Assembly: GCF_009733845.1 (NCBI RefSeq)
Contig: NZ_WNXZ01000004.1
Coordinates: forward strand, 186,001 to 250,000
Direction of reading: 5' to 3'
Source of the DNA: Pseudactinotalea terrae
GTDB lineage: Bacteria > Actinomycetota > Actinomycetes > Actinomycetales > Beutenbergiaceae
Length of the DNA stretch: 64,000 bases
The position numbers were made by a program, and so were the translations under genes. Shown piece after piece: positions 33,422 through 42,439 of this stretch (its first letter is position 1; every line of letters starts with the position of its first letter). The notes under the pieces were generated by a model, which was not told the origin of the DNA, did not search any database, and saw nothing but the letters and a program-made list of their open reading frames with translations.

Positions 33422-34289
33422 TCCCGAGGCTGGAGGTGATCTGCTTCTGGAAGATGAGGAACAGGATCACCAGCGGCGCCAGCGCGAGCGTCGTCGCGGC
33501 CATCACGAGCGTCCAGTTGCCGTTGTACTGCGTCTGCAGGGCCGCCGTCGCGACCGTGATCACGTGCCACTCGGACTTCGGCGCGATCACCAGCGGCCAC
33601 ATGAAGTTGTTCCACTGGCTCACCACCGTGATGAGCAGCAAAGTCGCCAGGATCGGCTTGTTCATCGGGACCATGATCTGCCAGAGCCGTCGCATCACGC
33701 CGGCGCCGTCGATGCGGGCGGCGTCGAGCACGTCCGACGGCGTGGACCGGAAGTTCTCACGCAGCAGGAAGATCGCGTACGGGGACCCGAACATGAACGG
33801 CACCACGAGCCCGGCGAACGAGTTCTTCAGCCCGAGCGAGGTCATCATCGAGTACAGCGGGATGATCGTGACGACGGCGGGGATCATCAGCGTGGACACG
33901 TATACCCAGAAGATCGCGTCCCGCCCAGGGAACCTCAGCTGCGCGAACGCGTACGCCGCCAGGATCGACGTCATCATCTGCCCGAGCACCAGCACCAGCA
34001 CCACCTGCGCGGTCACCGCGATCGGCACCACGAAGTCGTACCGCTCGCCGAACAGCGAGACGTAGTTCTCCACCGTGGCCGGGTCGGGCGCGGCGAGCGG
34101 GGAGCTGGTGTTGAACTGCTTCGGGGTCTTGAGCGAGGTCAGCACCGAGAACACGAACGGCGCGACCATCAGCAGCGCCGCCGCGAGCAGGAACGCGTAC
34201 GTGAGCGCGTTGGCGAACAGGCGCGCGGCACCCGCCGAGCGCGTTGCGCTCGGCTGCCGGGACGCCGTCGGGGCTCGGTCGGTGCTCAT
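33405..34289 (-). CDS. Carbohydrate ABC transporter permease, MalG type (orphan pair)
   Basis: A 294-residue membrane protein with six helices and the EAA motif LDAARIDGAGVMRRLWQIMVP. The ATG overlaps the end of the MalF-type gene by four bases. The ending IFQKQITSSLGITGVR is typical of the family. No binding protein or ATPase is encoded next to this pair. Confidence 0.92.
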   Translation of the reverse strand: MSTDRAPTASRQPSATRSAGAARLFANALTYAFLLAAALLMVAPFVFSVLTSLKTPKQFNTSSPLAAPDPATVENYVSLFGERYDFVVPIAVTAQVVLVLVLGQMMTSILAAYAFAQLRFPGRDAIFWVYVSTLMIPAVVTIIPLYSMMTSLGLKNSFAGLVVPFMFGSPYAIFLLRENFRSTPSDVLDAARIDGAGVMRRLWQIMVPMNKPILATLLLITVVSQWNNFMWPLVIAPKSEWHVITVATAALQTQYNGNWTLVMAATTLALAPLVILFLIFQKQITSSLGITGVR

Positions 34290-35158
34290 GACATGTCGTA
34301 GGTGATGCGCTTGCGGAAGTAGCGCTGCTGGATCAGCGTGATCGCCACCAGCACCACGAACAGCACGACAGCCATGGCGCCTGCGCGGCCGAGCCGCAGC
34401 GCCACGAAGGCCTCGTCGTAGATGCGGGAGGCGATGACGTCGGTGGTGAACCGGGGGCCGCCGCCGGTCATGGCGTAGACCGAGTCGAACACCTGGAAGC
34501 TGGAGATGATCGAGGTGACCGTCACGAAGAACATCGTGGGCCGCAGCAGCGGCAGCGTGATCGACCAGAGCGTGCGGGCGGGGCCGGCGCCGTCGAGCTT
34601 CGCGGCCTCGTACACCGAGGTGGGGATCTGCTGCAGGCCGGCGAGGAAGAACAGCGAGATGTAGCCCACCGTCGACCACACCTGCACGAACGCGACCGAG
34701 GGCAGCGCGAGATCGACGTCCGCCAGCCACTGGATCCGCCGCCCCAGGATCGCGTTGAGGGCGCCGTTGGTGGGGTCGAGGATCCACCGCCACACCACCC
34801 CCAGCGCGAGCGGTGCGCACACCCACGGCAGCACGTACAGCACCCGCAACCAGCTGGTGCCCGGCAGTCGCCGGTTCACCGCGACGGCGAGCAGCAGCCC
34901 GATCGTGATCGAGGCCGGGATGGTCATCGCGGTGAAGAGCAGCGTGACCAGGAGCGAGTTGCGGAACCTGTCCCAGCCCAGGATGTAGGCGTAGTTCTCG
35001 AGGCCGTACCACTGCGGTGGGCTGATGAGGTTGTACTTCGTCAGGCTCAGTCCCAGCACCACGAGCACCGGCAGCAGCAGGAACACCCCGACCCCGATGA
35101 AGCTCGGGACGAGCATCAGGTAGCCGGCGCGCGCCTCGACCCGCTGCCGTGCGTTCAT
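34286..35158 (-). CDS. Carbohydrate ABC transporter permease, MalF type (orphan pair)
   Basis: A 290-residue membrane protein starting MNARQRVEARAGYLML, with GGGAGG before the ATG. The EAA loop is YEAAKLDGAGPARTLWSITL. It forms the channel with the coupled MalG-type protein. The gene upstream on the same strand encodes an unrelated membrane protein 38 bases away, so the usual solute-binding lipoprotein is missing and must be encoded elsewhere, or the pair is a remnant. Confidence 0.92.
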   Translation of the reverse strand: MNARQRVEARAGYLMLVPSFIGVGVFLLLPVLVVLGLSLTKYNLISPPQWYGLENYAYILGWDRFRNSLLVTLLFTAMTIPASITIGLLLAVAVNRRLPGTSWLRVLYVLPWVCAPLALGVVWRWILDPTNGALNAILGRRIQWLADVDLALPSVAFVQVWSTVGYISLFFLAGLQQIPTSVYEAAKLDGAGPARTLWSITLPLLRPTMFFVTVTSIISSFQVFDSVYAMTGGGPRFTTDVIASRIYDEAFVALRLGRAGAMAVVLFVVLVAITLIQQRYFRKRITYDMS

Positions 35159-35196
35159 GCGCCTCCCTCGACCTGTGCGAGGAAGCCTAGGTGAGG

Positions 35197-35799
35197 TCAG
35201 CGCTGTGCCTGGAACCAGGCGCGCGAGGTCCGCGACATGAGCAGCCCGACCGAGAGCGCGATCCAGATCATTCCCACCAGCACCCCGCTCTGGCCCTGGA
35301 TCATGCTCCAGATCGCGAGCAGGATGTACAGCGCGCCCACGACCGCCAGCGCGATCGCGGCCCACCACTGACCGCGGAGCGCCAGGATGCCGAGGACGAG
35401 CACCACGAGACCGACCGCCACGACGACAGCCCCGATCGTCACGAACCACGAGGACGGGAATCCCGCCTGCGCGAGGACCTCGTCGGCGTCCTCGATACCC
35501 GCCACGATGAGGAACAGCCCGCCGATCAGGACGGCGATGACGCCTCCGATGATGGCCAGCACGGAACCCGAGGTGACCGAGCCCGGGCGCGGCATCGTCC
35601 CGTTCCACTGCGTGCCGCCGTACCCGTACTGACCCGGCTGCCCGTAGGGCGGTGGCTGCCCGTAGCTCGGCTGCTGGGCGTAGCCCGCCTGGTCGTACTG
35701 CCCCTGGCCGCCGTAGCCAGGCGGCTGCGACCCGGGGCCCTGCAGCGGCGCCCCGTACGGGGGAGGGGTGTTCGGGTCGGGGTGCTGGCCGTACGACAT
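35197..35799 (-). CDS. Membrane protein with Pro/Gly/Tyr/Gln-rich N-terminus
   Basis: A 200-residue protein. The ATG at 35799 has GGAA upstream. Residues 1-70 are a low-complexity, disordered segment with repeats such as YGQPPPYGQPGQYGYGG. Four hydrophobic segments follow (VLAIIGGVIAVLIGGLFLIVA; FVTIGAVVVAVGLVVLVLGIL; AIALAVVGALYILLAIW; VLVGMIWIALSVGLLM). This architecture is common in actinobacterial membrane proteins of unknown function. Confidence 0.88.
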   Translation of the reverse strand: MSYGQHPDPNTPPPYGAPLQGPGSQPPGYGGQGQYDQAGYAQQPSYGQPPPYGQPGQYGYGGTQWNGTMPRPGSVTSGSVLAIIGGVIAVLIGGLFLIVAGIEDADEVLAQAGFPSSWFVTIGAVVVAVGLVVLVLGILALRGQWWAAIALAVVGALYILLAIWSMIQGQSGVLVGMIWIALSVGLLMSRTSRAWFQAQR

Positions 35800-35859
35800 G
35801 ACGTTCCTTCCGCGCGATGCCCTGAGCCTATGGGCTGCCGGTCGCCCGTGCACGGGTAC

Positions 35860-35887
35860 CTGACCGAGCGCCGTCGTGCGGCAGAAT
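35860..35887 (+). promoter_or_regulatory. Promoter of the FAD/Fe-S oxidase gene (leaderless)
   Basis: CTGACC (35860-35865) and CAGAAT (35882-35887) with a 16-base spacer. A GTG codon starts six bases after the -10 box. This supports the GTG at 35894 as the start. Confidence 0.4.
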
Positions 35888-35893
35888 CGCAGG

Positions 35894-38710
35894 GTGCCAC
35901 CGGACCTGGATCAGCTCAGCCGCGTCGTCGCCCCGCAGGGCTGGTCCACGCGCCCCGTGGACCTGATCGCCGCGGCACACGATGCCTCGCACTACCTGCT
36001 GACACCCTCCGCGCTGGCGACGCCCGCCGATCTCGGCGAGCTGACCGCCCTCCTCGTCGCGGCGAACCGCGCCCGTACGCCGGTCACCTTCCGCTCGGGG
36101 GGTACCAGCCTCTCCGGCCAGGCCGGGACCGCTGGTGTCCTCGTGGACACCCGCCACTCGTTCTCCTCGATCGAGGTGCTCGACGGCGGTGCTCGCGTTC
36201 GGTGCGAACCCGGGGCTGTGCTTCGCCGCGTCAATGCTGTGCTGGCCCGCCACGGCCGCCGGCTCGGTCCCGACCCGGCCAGCGAGATCGCGTGCACGAT
36301 CGGCGGGGTCGTCGCGAACAACTCCTCGGGCATGACCTCCTCGCACACCGCGACCGCCTACCGGACGCTGCACTCGATGAGGTTCGTGCTGCCCAGCGGC
36401 ACCGTGGTGGACACCGCGGCCCCCGACGCCTCGCGCGCGCTGGCTGCCGCCGAGCCCGAGCTGGTCGCGGGGCTGCTGGCGATCCGGGACCGGCTCCGTG
36501 GGGACACCCGGCTGCGCGGCATCATCGAGCACCAGTTCTCGATGAAGAACACGATGGGCTACGGCCTCAACGCGTTCCTGGACCATGACGAACCCGCCGA
36601 CATCCTCGCTCACCTGCTCGTGGGTTCGGAGGGCACGCTCGGCTACGTCGCCTCTGTCGTGCTCGACACGGTGCCGGCGCTGCCGCACGTGGCGACCGCG
36701 CTCGCGGTCTTCGACGGCATCGACGCCGCCTCCGCCGCGGTGCCCGCGCTGCTCGCGGCGGGTGCTGTCGCTGTCGAGCTGATGGATCCCTCCTCGCTGC
36801 GGGTGGCGCAGGGGCTCGCGGCCGCGCCGAGCGAGATGCGGGCGATCGTCGTCGAGAACCACACCGCGCTGCTGGTCGAGGCGCAGGCCGCGACCCAGGC
36901 CGAGCTGAGCGACGCGGCTGCCGTGCTGGGGACGGCGATCGGCGGGCTGCCGCTCGCGCTGCCGACCGCGCTGACCACCGATGCCGGCGACCGTGCGGCG
37001 ATGTGGGCGGTGCGCAAGGGGCTGTACGCCGCGGTGGCTGCGGCGCGGCCTGCCGGGACCACGAACCTGCTCGAGGACATCGCGTTCCCGGCCGACCGGC
37101 TGCGCGTGGGCGTGGCCGGGCTCGGCGCGCTGCTCGAGCGGTACGGATATCGCGAGGCCGTCACGTTCGGGCACGCCCGCGATGCCAACCTTCACTTCAT
37201 GATCACGCCGCATCTCGACGACCCGAGCGAGCTCGCCACCTACGAGGCCTTCACCGAGGACCTGGTCGAGCTCGTGCTGGGGGAGGGCGGGACGCTGAAG
37301 GCCGAGCACGGTACCGGCCGGATGATGTCGCCCTACGTGAAGCGCCAGTACGGCGAGGACCTGTACGAGGTGATGCGCGAGGTGAAGCGACTCTGCGACC
37401 CTCACGGGATCCTCGCTCCGGGCGTCGTCCTCGACGAGGACCCGCATGCGCACGTGTCCAACCTGAAGACCTTCCCCACCGTGGACATCGCCGTGGACAC
37501 CTGCGTGGAGTGCGGATACTGCGAGCCCGCATGCCCCTCTCGCAACACCACCACGACCCCACGTCAGCGGATCGTGCTGATGCGTGAGATCCGCCGTGCC
37601 GAGTCCGAGGGGCGGCACGCGGATGCGAAGGGGCTGCAGGACGACTTCGAGTACGAGGCGGTGCAGACCTGCGCCGCCGACTCGATGTGCGTGCGCTCGT
37701 GCCCGGTGTCGATCGACACCGGGGCCGTGATGAAGCGCCGCCGCGCCGGTGGGCTGGGTTCGCTCGCGCAACGTGGCGGCGTGGCCGTCGCAGGGCGTTG
37801 GGACACGTTCGAGGGCGCGGCCCGGCTGGGCCTGGGGGTCGCCGACGCGCTTCCCGACGGCGTCGCTCCCCTCGCGAGTCGGCTGGCCAGGCGGGTGCTG
37901 CCCACTGAGGTCGTGCCCGAGGTCGGGCGGGATCTGCCCGCCCCGGGCCGGCCGCGCAGCTCGCTGGCCGGGGCGGTCGAGCCGGCCGTCGCCGACGTCG
38001 TGCTGTTCCCCAGCTGCACCGGCGCCCTGTTCGGCGGGCCGGCCTCGTCGTTGCTGGCGCTGTGCCGGGCAGCGGGGCTGGCGGTGACGATGCCGGAGCG
38101 GGTCGACTCGCTCTGCTGCGGCACGCCGTGGTCCTCGAAGGGCTTCACCGACGGCCACCGTGCCATGGGGGAGCGGGTGGTCGACGCGCTGTGGCGAGCG
38201 AGTCGCGAGGGTGAGCTCGCCGTCGTCATGGATGCGGCTTCCTGCACGCACGGGCTCGAGGGCCTGGACGCGGTGCTGACCGGCACCCATGCCGAGCGCT
38301 TCGCTCAGCTGCGGGTGATGGACGCCGTCGCCTGGGCGCGAGAGCAGGTGCTGCCGCGCCTCAGCGTGCCGGAGGACCGCCGTCTGGACCGCGTGGTGGT
38401 CCACCCGACCTGCGGTACCGAGCACCTCGGCGCCACGCCTGACCTGGTCGCGCTCGCGCAGGCGGCCGCACGCGAGGCTGTCGTACCGGCGGCCTGGGGC
38501 TGCTGCGGCTTCGCGGGCGACCGCGGCATGCTGCACCCCGAGCTGACCGAGGGTGCGACCCGTGACGAGTCCCGCGAGGTCGCCACGATCGAGGGCGTCG
38601 ATGCCTACGTGAGCGCCAACCGCACCTGCGAGATGGGGATGAGCCGAGCGACCGGGCAGCCCTACCGCCACGTGCTCGATGTGCTGGCCCAGGTCGTCGG
38701 AGAGAGCTAG
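35894..38710 (+). CDS. FAD-binding and (4Fe-4S)-binding oxidase, D-lactate dehydrogenase-like
   Basis: A 938-residue fusion of an FAD-linked oxidase and a glycolate-oxidase-F/CCG iron-sulfur module. The start is taken as the GTG at 35894 (leaderless pattern); a GTG six codons upstream is possible. FAD-binding type 4 region: PVTFRSGGTSLSGQA and IGGVVANNSSGM (residues ~60-145). Oxidase C-terminal domain: ~180-440. The two ferredoxin-type clusters are CVECGYCEPACPS (~536) and CAADSMCVRSCP (~593). Two CCG motifs follow, CCGTPWSSKG (~740) and CCGFAGDRG (~869). It oxidises a 2-hydroxy acid, most likely D-lactate, feeding electrons to the membrane. It is followed immediately by the DinB gene. Confidence 0.9.
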   Translation: MPPDLDQLSRVVAPQGWSTRPVDLIAAAHDASHYLLTPSALATPADLGELTALLVAANRARTPVTFRSGGTSLSGQAGTAGVLVDTRHSFSSIEVLDGGARVRCEPGAVLRRVNAVLARHGRRLGPDPASEIACTIGGVVANNSSGMTSSHTATAYRTLHSMRFVLPSGTVVDTAAPDASRALAAAEPELVAGLLAIRDRLRGDTRLRGIIEHQFSMKNTMGYGLNAFLDHDEPADILAHLLVGSEGTLGYVASVVLDTVPALPHVATALAVFDGIDAASAAVPALLAAGAVAVELMDPSSLRVAQGLAAAPSEMRAIVVENHTALLVEAQAATQAELSDAAAVLGTAIGGLPLALPTALTTDAGDRAAMWAVRKGLYAAVAAARPAGTTNLLEDIAFPADRLRVGVAGLGALLERYGYREAVTFGHARDANLHFMITPHLDDPSELATYEAFTEDLVELVLGEGGTLKAEHGTGRMMSPYVKRQYGEDLYEVMREVKRLCDPHGILAPGVVLDEDPHAHVSNLKTFPTVDIAVDTCVECGYCEPACPSRNTTTTPRQRIVLMREIRRAESEGRHADAKGLQDDFEYEAVQTCAADSMCVRSCPVSIDTGAVMKRRRAGGLGSLAQRGGVAVAGRWDTFEGAARLGLGVADALPDGVAPLASRLARRVLPTEVVPEVGRDLPAPGRPRSSLAGAVEPAVADVVLFPSCTGALFGGPASSLLALCRAAGLAVTMPERVDSLCCGTPWSSKGFTDGHRAMGERVVDALWRASREGELAVVMDAASCTHGLEGLDAVLTGTHAERFAQLRVMDAVAWAREQVLPRLSVPEDRRLDRVVVHPTCGTEHLGATPDLVALAQAAAREAVVPAAWGCCGFAGDRGMLHPELTEGATRDESREVATIEGVDAYVSANRTCEMGMSRATGQPYRHVLDVLAQVVGES

Positions 38711-39196
38711 ATGCCCGGCATGGCGAGTGGCGTCTGGACCGACGACTTGCGGCAGCGGCTCGACGAGCTGTTGGACGAGCACCGGGCGATGCTGCACCGC
38801 AGCCTCGACGGCCTCACCGAGGAGGAAGCTCGGCGCTCTCTCGTGCCGTCACGCACCACGTTGCTCGGGCTGGTCAAGCACGTCACCTATGTCGAGCACG
38901 TCTGGTTCAACCAGGCGCTGACCGGACGAAGCCTGAAGGAGCTGGGCGCACCGTCCACACCCGACCGCTCCTTCATGCTCCGCACGAGCGACACGATCGA
39001 GAGCATTCAGGCGGGCTACGCGGCCGCGTGCGCCACGTCTCGGCAGCTCGCCGCTGAGCTCGCGCTGGAGGATGAGGTCAGCGGTCGCGGTCCGCGTGCC
39101 TTGTGGGCGATCTACACCCACATGCTGCGCGAGCTCGCGCAGCACTGCGGGCACGCCGACATCCTTCGGGAGCAGATTCTCGCAGCGCGAGAGTGA
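38711..39196 (+). CDS. DinB/DUF664 family protein
   Basis: A 161-residue four-helix-bundle protein. The ATG follows the previous stop directly. The metal-binding histidines of the family are in LGLVKHVTYVEHVWF and THMLRELAQHCGHAD. DUF664 proteins in actinobacteria are related to mycothiol-dependent transferases and hydrolases; the substrate is unknown. Confidence 0.9.
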   Translation: MPGMASGVWTDDLRQRLDELLDEHRAMLHRSLDGLTEEEARRSLVPSRTTLLGLVKHVTYVEHVWFNQALTGRSLKELGAPSTPDRSFMLRTSDTIESIQAGYAAACATSRQLAAELALEDEVSGRGPRALWAIYTHMLRELAQHCGHADILREQILAARE

Positions 39197-39222
39197 GGCT
39201 GATGGTCAGTCCGCTCGTCTGC

Positions 39223-41493
39223 TCAGGCCTGGGAGGCCCGAGCGCGGCGGACGAGGAGGACACCAGCGCCCGCTGCGATCGCAACGAACGCGATCAGTCC
39301 TGTGAGGCCGGCCACGCCGGTGTCGGCGAGCCCGCCGCCCGCGCCGCCGGTGGCGGCGGTGACCTGGAACGACACCTCGGCCGTGCCGGACTCGGCGCCG
39401 ACCACCACCAGGCGGTGGCTGCCCACCTCGGTGTCGGCCGGGACCCGGAACGACAGGGTGGCGGTGCCATCGGCGGTCACGGTCACGGTGCCCATCTCGA
39501 CCGGGACGGAGTACATCGTCCCGGTGAGCTCGTCGCCGGCCACGCCGCCCGAGATCTGCGCCGCCACCGTCTGCCCGGGCCGAACGGGACCGTCGATGAC
39601 CACGGCGAGCTTCGCCGTCGACCCTGTCGGCTCCGAGGTCGGCTCACCCGGATCGGTGCTGGGTGCCGTGGTCGGTTCGGTCGTCGGGTCCGTGGTGGGA
39701 TCCGTCGTCGGCTCGGTGGTCGGCGTGGTGGTGGGCGGCTCGGTCACGGTGGGCGTGATGGCGAACAGCGTCGTGGTGCCGGAGACCTCGTTGCCGACGG
39801 CGATCATCGGCTCGCCCGTGGGGGAGTCGGCGGCACTGATGAAGGCGATGCTCTCCGGGCCGAGGTCGCCGGCGTCGTCGAGCACCGCTGCGGGATCGTC
39901 CGCGTCCTCGAGCGAGATCGAGAAGTCACGGTTGTTGATGTAGGTGACCCAGAAGACGTCCGTGGGGTCGGTGATGTCGAAGACGGCGATGCCGCCGACG
40001 CGCTCGAAACCGACGAACGCGTAGCTGCGACCGTCGACCTCCCCTACCGTGACGGCTTCGGGCTCGGGGCCCTTGTCGTCGCTGCGCCCCTCGAGGTTGG
40101 ACTCCGAGTGGTTGGAGTTGAAGAACTCAGGTGCAGCGCCGGCCACGATCTCCTCGAGCTGGGAGCCGGAGTCGAACACGAGGTCGCCGTCGGTGCTCCA
40201 GATCGAGAACGAGCGGCCGCCGAAGAAGTAGAGCTGCTCGTAGCAGGTGCGGTCGGCGTTGAGGCCCTCGGCTGTGGTGACGTTGAGGCGGCCGAGCTGG
40301 TCGTCGCCGGTCATGCCGGCCAGGATCGAGTCCCCGCAGATCGGCAGGAGGCCGTCGTCGCCCAGGTCCTTCACGCGCGCGCCCTCGACGTAGTCGCCCC
40401 ACTCGCGGGCGTCACCCTCGTTCGCGGTGACCAGGTAGGTCTGGTCGGCCACCGTGTAAGGCGCGACCGTGTCCGGCATGTAGAGCCCGAGTGCGGGCTG
40501 CGGGGCGATCGTGATGGTGGGCTCGCCGTCCGGTCCGTCGCGGTCGCTCACGTCGAGTGCGTTCTCGGGGAGCGAGTGGTCCTTCGCGCCTAGCGGGAGG
40601 ATGTCGGTGACCGTCGCGGAGGCCAGGTCGACGACGGCGAACGCGTTCGCCTCCTGCAGGCTCACGTACGCCATCGTGCTGGTGTGGTCGATCGCGGCAT
40701 ACTCGGGCTCGAGGTTCGCCGAGACCGGGAACTCGGTGTTGACCTCGGGGCCGAACACCCGCACCCCCTCGGGCAGTGCGCCCTCGGCCTCGTAGGCGTG
40801 GAAGTCGGCGATCCGCACGTCGCTCTGACCGGGTGCTCCGAGGGCGGCAGGTAGGTCGATGACGGCGATCGAACCCTCGGGGTCGACCGCGAAGTCCTCG
40901 TCGGGCTCGCCCTCGTTGGCGACCACGGCGCGGGCGCCGTCGGACGAGATCACCACGTTGTCCGGGAGCGATCCGACGCGCACCGCGCCCAGCGCGCCGG
41001 CAGCGATCGCGTTCGCGTCGAAGAACGCGACCCAGCCGTGGCTGACCTTGTCGGGGGCCTCGAGCGCGACGGCGATCAGGCCGTCGGCGCGCACGGCCAC
41101 GGAGTTGGCCACCGCCCCCATCTCGATCACCGATCCGTCGCCGGCCGTGGTGCCCACCGGGCTGAGCTCGCCCAGGTGGGCCGGCGCGCTCGGGTCGGAG
41201 GCGTCGAGGACGTCGACCGTGCCGTTGTCGGCATTGACCACGAACAGCTGATCGGTGCCCGCGTGGAAGACGACGATCTCGGCGGCACCCTGGTCGATGA
41301 CGCCGGTGCGATAGGTACCGAGGGGGGCGAGCTCGATGGCGGCGTCGTCGGCAGCGGAGACGATCGGCGCATCGACGGCATGGGCCGCGTCGAGGAGCCC
41401 GGGAGCCGCGAGCGCGGCGAGGGAAAGCGCGAGGACCGCGGTCACCGCGAGGCGGCGGGCGGCGGGCGAGCGTGGGGGCGTCGAGGTCGGCAC
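39223..41493 (-). CDS. Secreted choice-of-anchor-I domain protein with cell-wall anchor-like C-terminus
   Basis: A 756-residue protein with a GTG start; TAGGTT stands six bases before it (leaderless pattern). The signal peptide ends near DAAHAVDA. Residues ~55-590 form a propeller-like choice-of-anchor-I region: LFVVNADNGTVDVLDASDP, LPDNVVISSDGARAVVANEGEP, VTANEGDAREW and GEVDGRSYAFVGFERVGGIAVFD. Related proteins are found with alkaline phosphatase or esterase-like activities, but no such catalytic site is obvious here. A TTEPTTDPTTDPTTEPTT linker is followed by an Ig-like domain and LADTG, a hydrophobic helix and RRARA. That resembles a sortase signal, with LADTG in place of LPxTG. It probably sits on the cell surface. 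Confidence 0.85.
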   Translation of the reverse strand: MPTSTPPRSPAARRLAVTAVLALSLAALAAPGLLDAAHAVDAPIVSAADDAAIELAPLGTYRTGVIDQGAAEIVVFHAGTDQLFVVNADNGTVDVLDASDPSAPAHLGELSPVGTTAGDGSVIEMGAVANSVAVRADGLIAVALEAPDKVSHGWVAFFDANAIAAGALGAVRVGSLPDNVVISSDGARAVVANEGEPDEDFAVDPEGSIAVIDLPAALGAPGQSDVRIADFHAYEAEGALPEGVRVFGPEVNTEFPVSANLEPEYAAIDHTSTMAYVSLQEANAFAVVDLASATVTDILPLGAKDHSLPENALDVSDRDGPDGEPTITIAPQPALGLYMPDTVAPYTVADQTYLVTANEGDAREWGDYVEGARVKDLGDDGLLPICGDSILAGMTGDDQLGRLNVTTAEGLNADRTCYEQLYFFGGRSFSIWSTDGDLVFDSGSQLEEIVAGAAPEFFNSNHSESNLEGRSDDKGPEPEAVTVGEVDGRSYAFVGFERVGGIAVFDITDPTDVFWVTYINNRDFSISLEDADDPAAVLDDAGDLGPESIAFISAADSPTGEPMIAVGNEVSGTTTLFAITPTVTEPPTTTPTTEPTTDPTTDPTTEPTTAPSTDPGEPTSEPTGSTAKLAVVIDGPVRPGQTVAAQISGGVAGDELTGTMYSVPVEMGTVTVTADGTATLSFRVPADTEVGSHRLVVVGAESGTAEVSFQVTAATGGAGGGLADTGVAGLTGLIAFVAIAAGAGVLLVRRARASQA

Positions 41494-41614
41494 GACGGGA
41501 ACCTAGGGCAGCCGGGCATCGAGCGGATGGCCAGGCGGTGAACGAGCTGTGGGCCAGCGCTCGGGCGGCTCCTGTGCCTACGATGGCGGTCCGCCAGGCA
41601 AGGAGGCATCGCCC

Positions 41615-41848
41615 ATGTCCATGTACGGCTCGCTGGCGTTCTTCGTCATCGCGGCGGCTGCGGTCGTCGCGATCGTGATCGTGCTGCTGCTCGTCTTCGG
41701 GCGCAGGAAGAACGACTGGGCGGGCGATCCCCCACCTCAGCCGCCGCAGCAGCCACCGCCGCCGCAGCAGCCACCGCGGTCCATCGACGACTCCGGGCGA
41801 TTCCGCGAGCAGAACCGCCCGACCGACCCGCCGGCGCCGCCTGCCTGA
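41615..41848 (+). CDS. Small membrane protein with Pro/Gln-rich tail
   Basis: A 77-residue protein. The ATG at 41615 is chosen because AAGGAGG lies eight bases upstream. One transmembrane helix (residues ~5-29, LAFFVIAAAAVVAIVIVLLL) is followed by GRRKND and a disordered tail of PQPPQQPPPPQQPP. The function is unknown. Confidence 0.8.
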   Translation: MSMYGSLAFFVIAAAAVVAIVIVLLLVFGRRKNDWAGDPPPQPPQQPPPPQQPPRSIDDSGRFREQNRPTDPPAPPA

Positions 41849-41872
41849 GCGCCTGGTCTGACGCCGGCCGTG

Positions 41873-42304
41873 TCAGCGCTCGAACTTGGTCGACAGGATG
41901 ATCGAGGTGGTGGTGCGCTCGACGCCGTCGAGGGCGCCGATCCGGTCGGTCAGCCAGTCCATGTCCTGCACCCCGGTGGCGACGACGATCGCGACCAGGT
42001 CGTGCGTGCCGCTGACCGAGTGCAGGCTGCGCACCTCAGGGAGCTGGTGCAGCGCACGCACCACCGCATGCGTCTGCTTCGGGCCCACCGTGATGAGGAT
42101 GTGCGCGCGTAGCCGATCTCGTTCGGCCTCCTCGGCGACCCGCACCGTGTAGCCCTGGATCACGCCGTCCCGCTCGAGGCGTTGGATCCTGCTCTGGACC
42201 GTGGTGCGGGAGAGCTCGAGCCGGCGCGCGATCTCGGCCGTGGAGGCGCGCGCGTCCTCGCGGAGGATCGAGAGCAGCTGCTCATCGGTCGGTGTCAGCC
42301 TCAT
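41873..42304 (-). CDS. Lrp/AsnC-family transcriptional regulator
   Basis: A 143-residue regulator. The ATG at 42304 is preceded by GGAGG. The HTH is STAEIARRLELSRTTVQSRIQRLERDGVI (residues ~20-50) and the ligand-sensing RAM domain follows (ILITVGPKQTHAVVRALHQLPEVRSLHSVSGTHDLVAIV). It is divergent from the aminotransferase gene, which it very likely controls in response to an amino acid. Confidence 0.93.
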   Translation of the reverse strand: MRLTPTDEQLLSILREDARASTAEIARRLELSRTTVQSRIQRLERDGVIQGYTVRVAEEAERDRLRAHILITVGPKQTHAVVRALHQLPEVRSLHSVSGTHDLVAIVVATGVQDMDWLTDRIGALDGVERTTTSIILSTKFER

Positions 42305-42340
42305 CGGTCCTCCGTTTCGGCGGATCGCCGAGATAGGCCA

Positions 42341-42357
42341 CGAACTTGTGCATTTCG
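42341..42357. promoter_or_regulatory. Candidate Lrp site in the divergent region
   Basis: CGAACTTGTGCATTTCG, an imperfect dyad (CGAA ... TTCG) in the only AT-richer part of the 135-base divergent gap between the Lrp gene and the aminotransferase gene. Confidence 0.3.
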
Positions 42358-42439
42358 AGACTACCAATCGCCGACGGCGTCCCGCATGCTGGGATCGGAC
42401 CCACCCTCGTGGTCCCTCGCTGCGCACAGGAGGACGACG

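Noticed and set aside
35828-38797. Long minus-strand open frame opposite the FAD/Fe-S oxidase (989 codons)
   Set aside because: It is Arg/Gly/His-rich with no domain pattern and mirrors the GC-rich third positions of the real gene, whose motifs are unmistakable.
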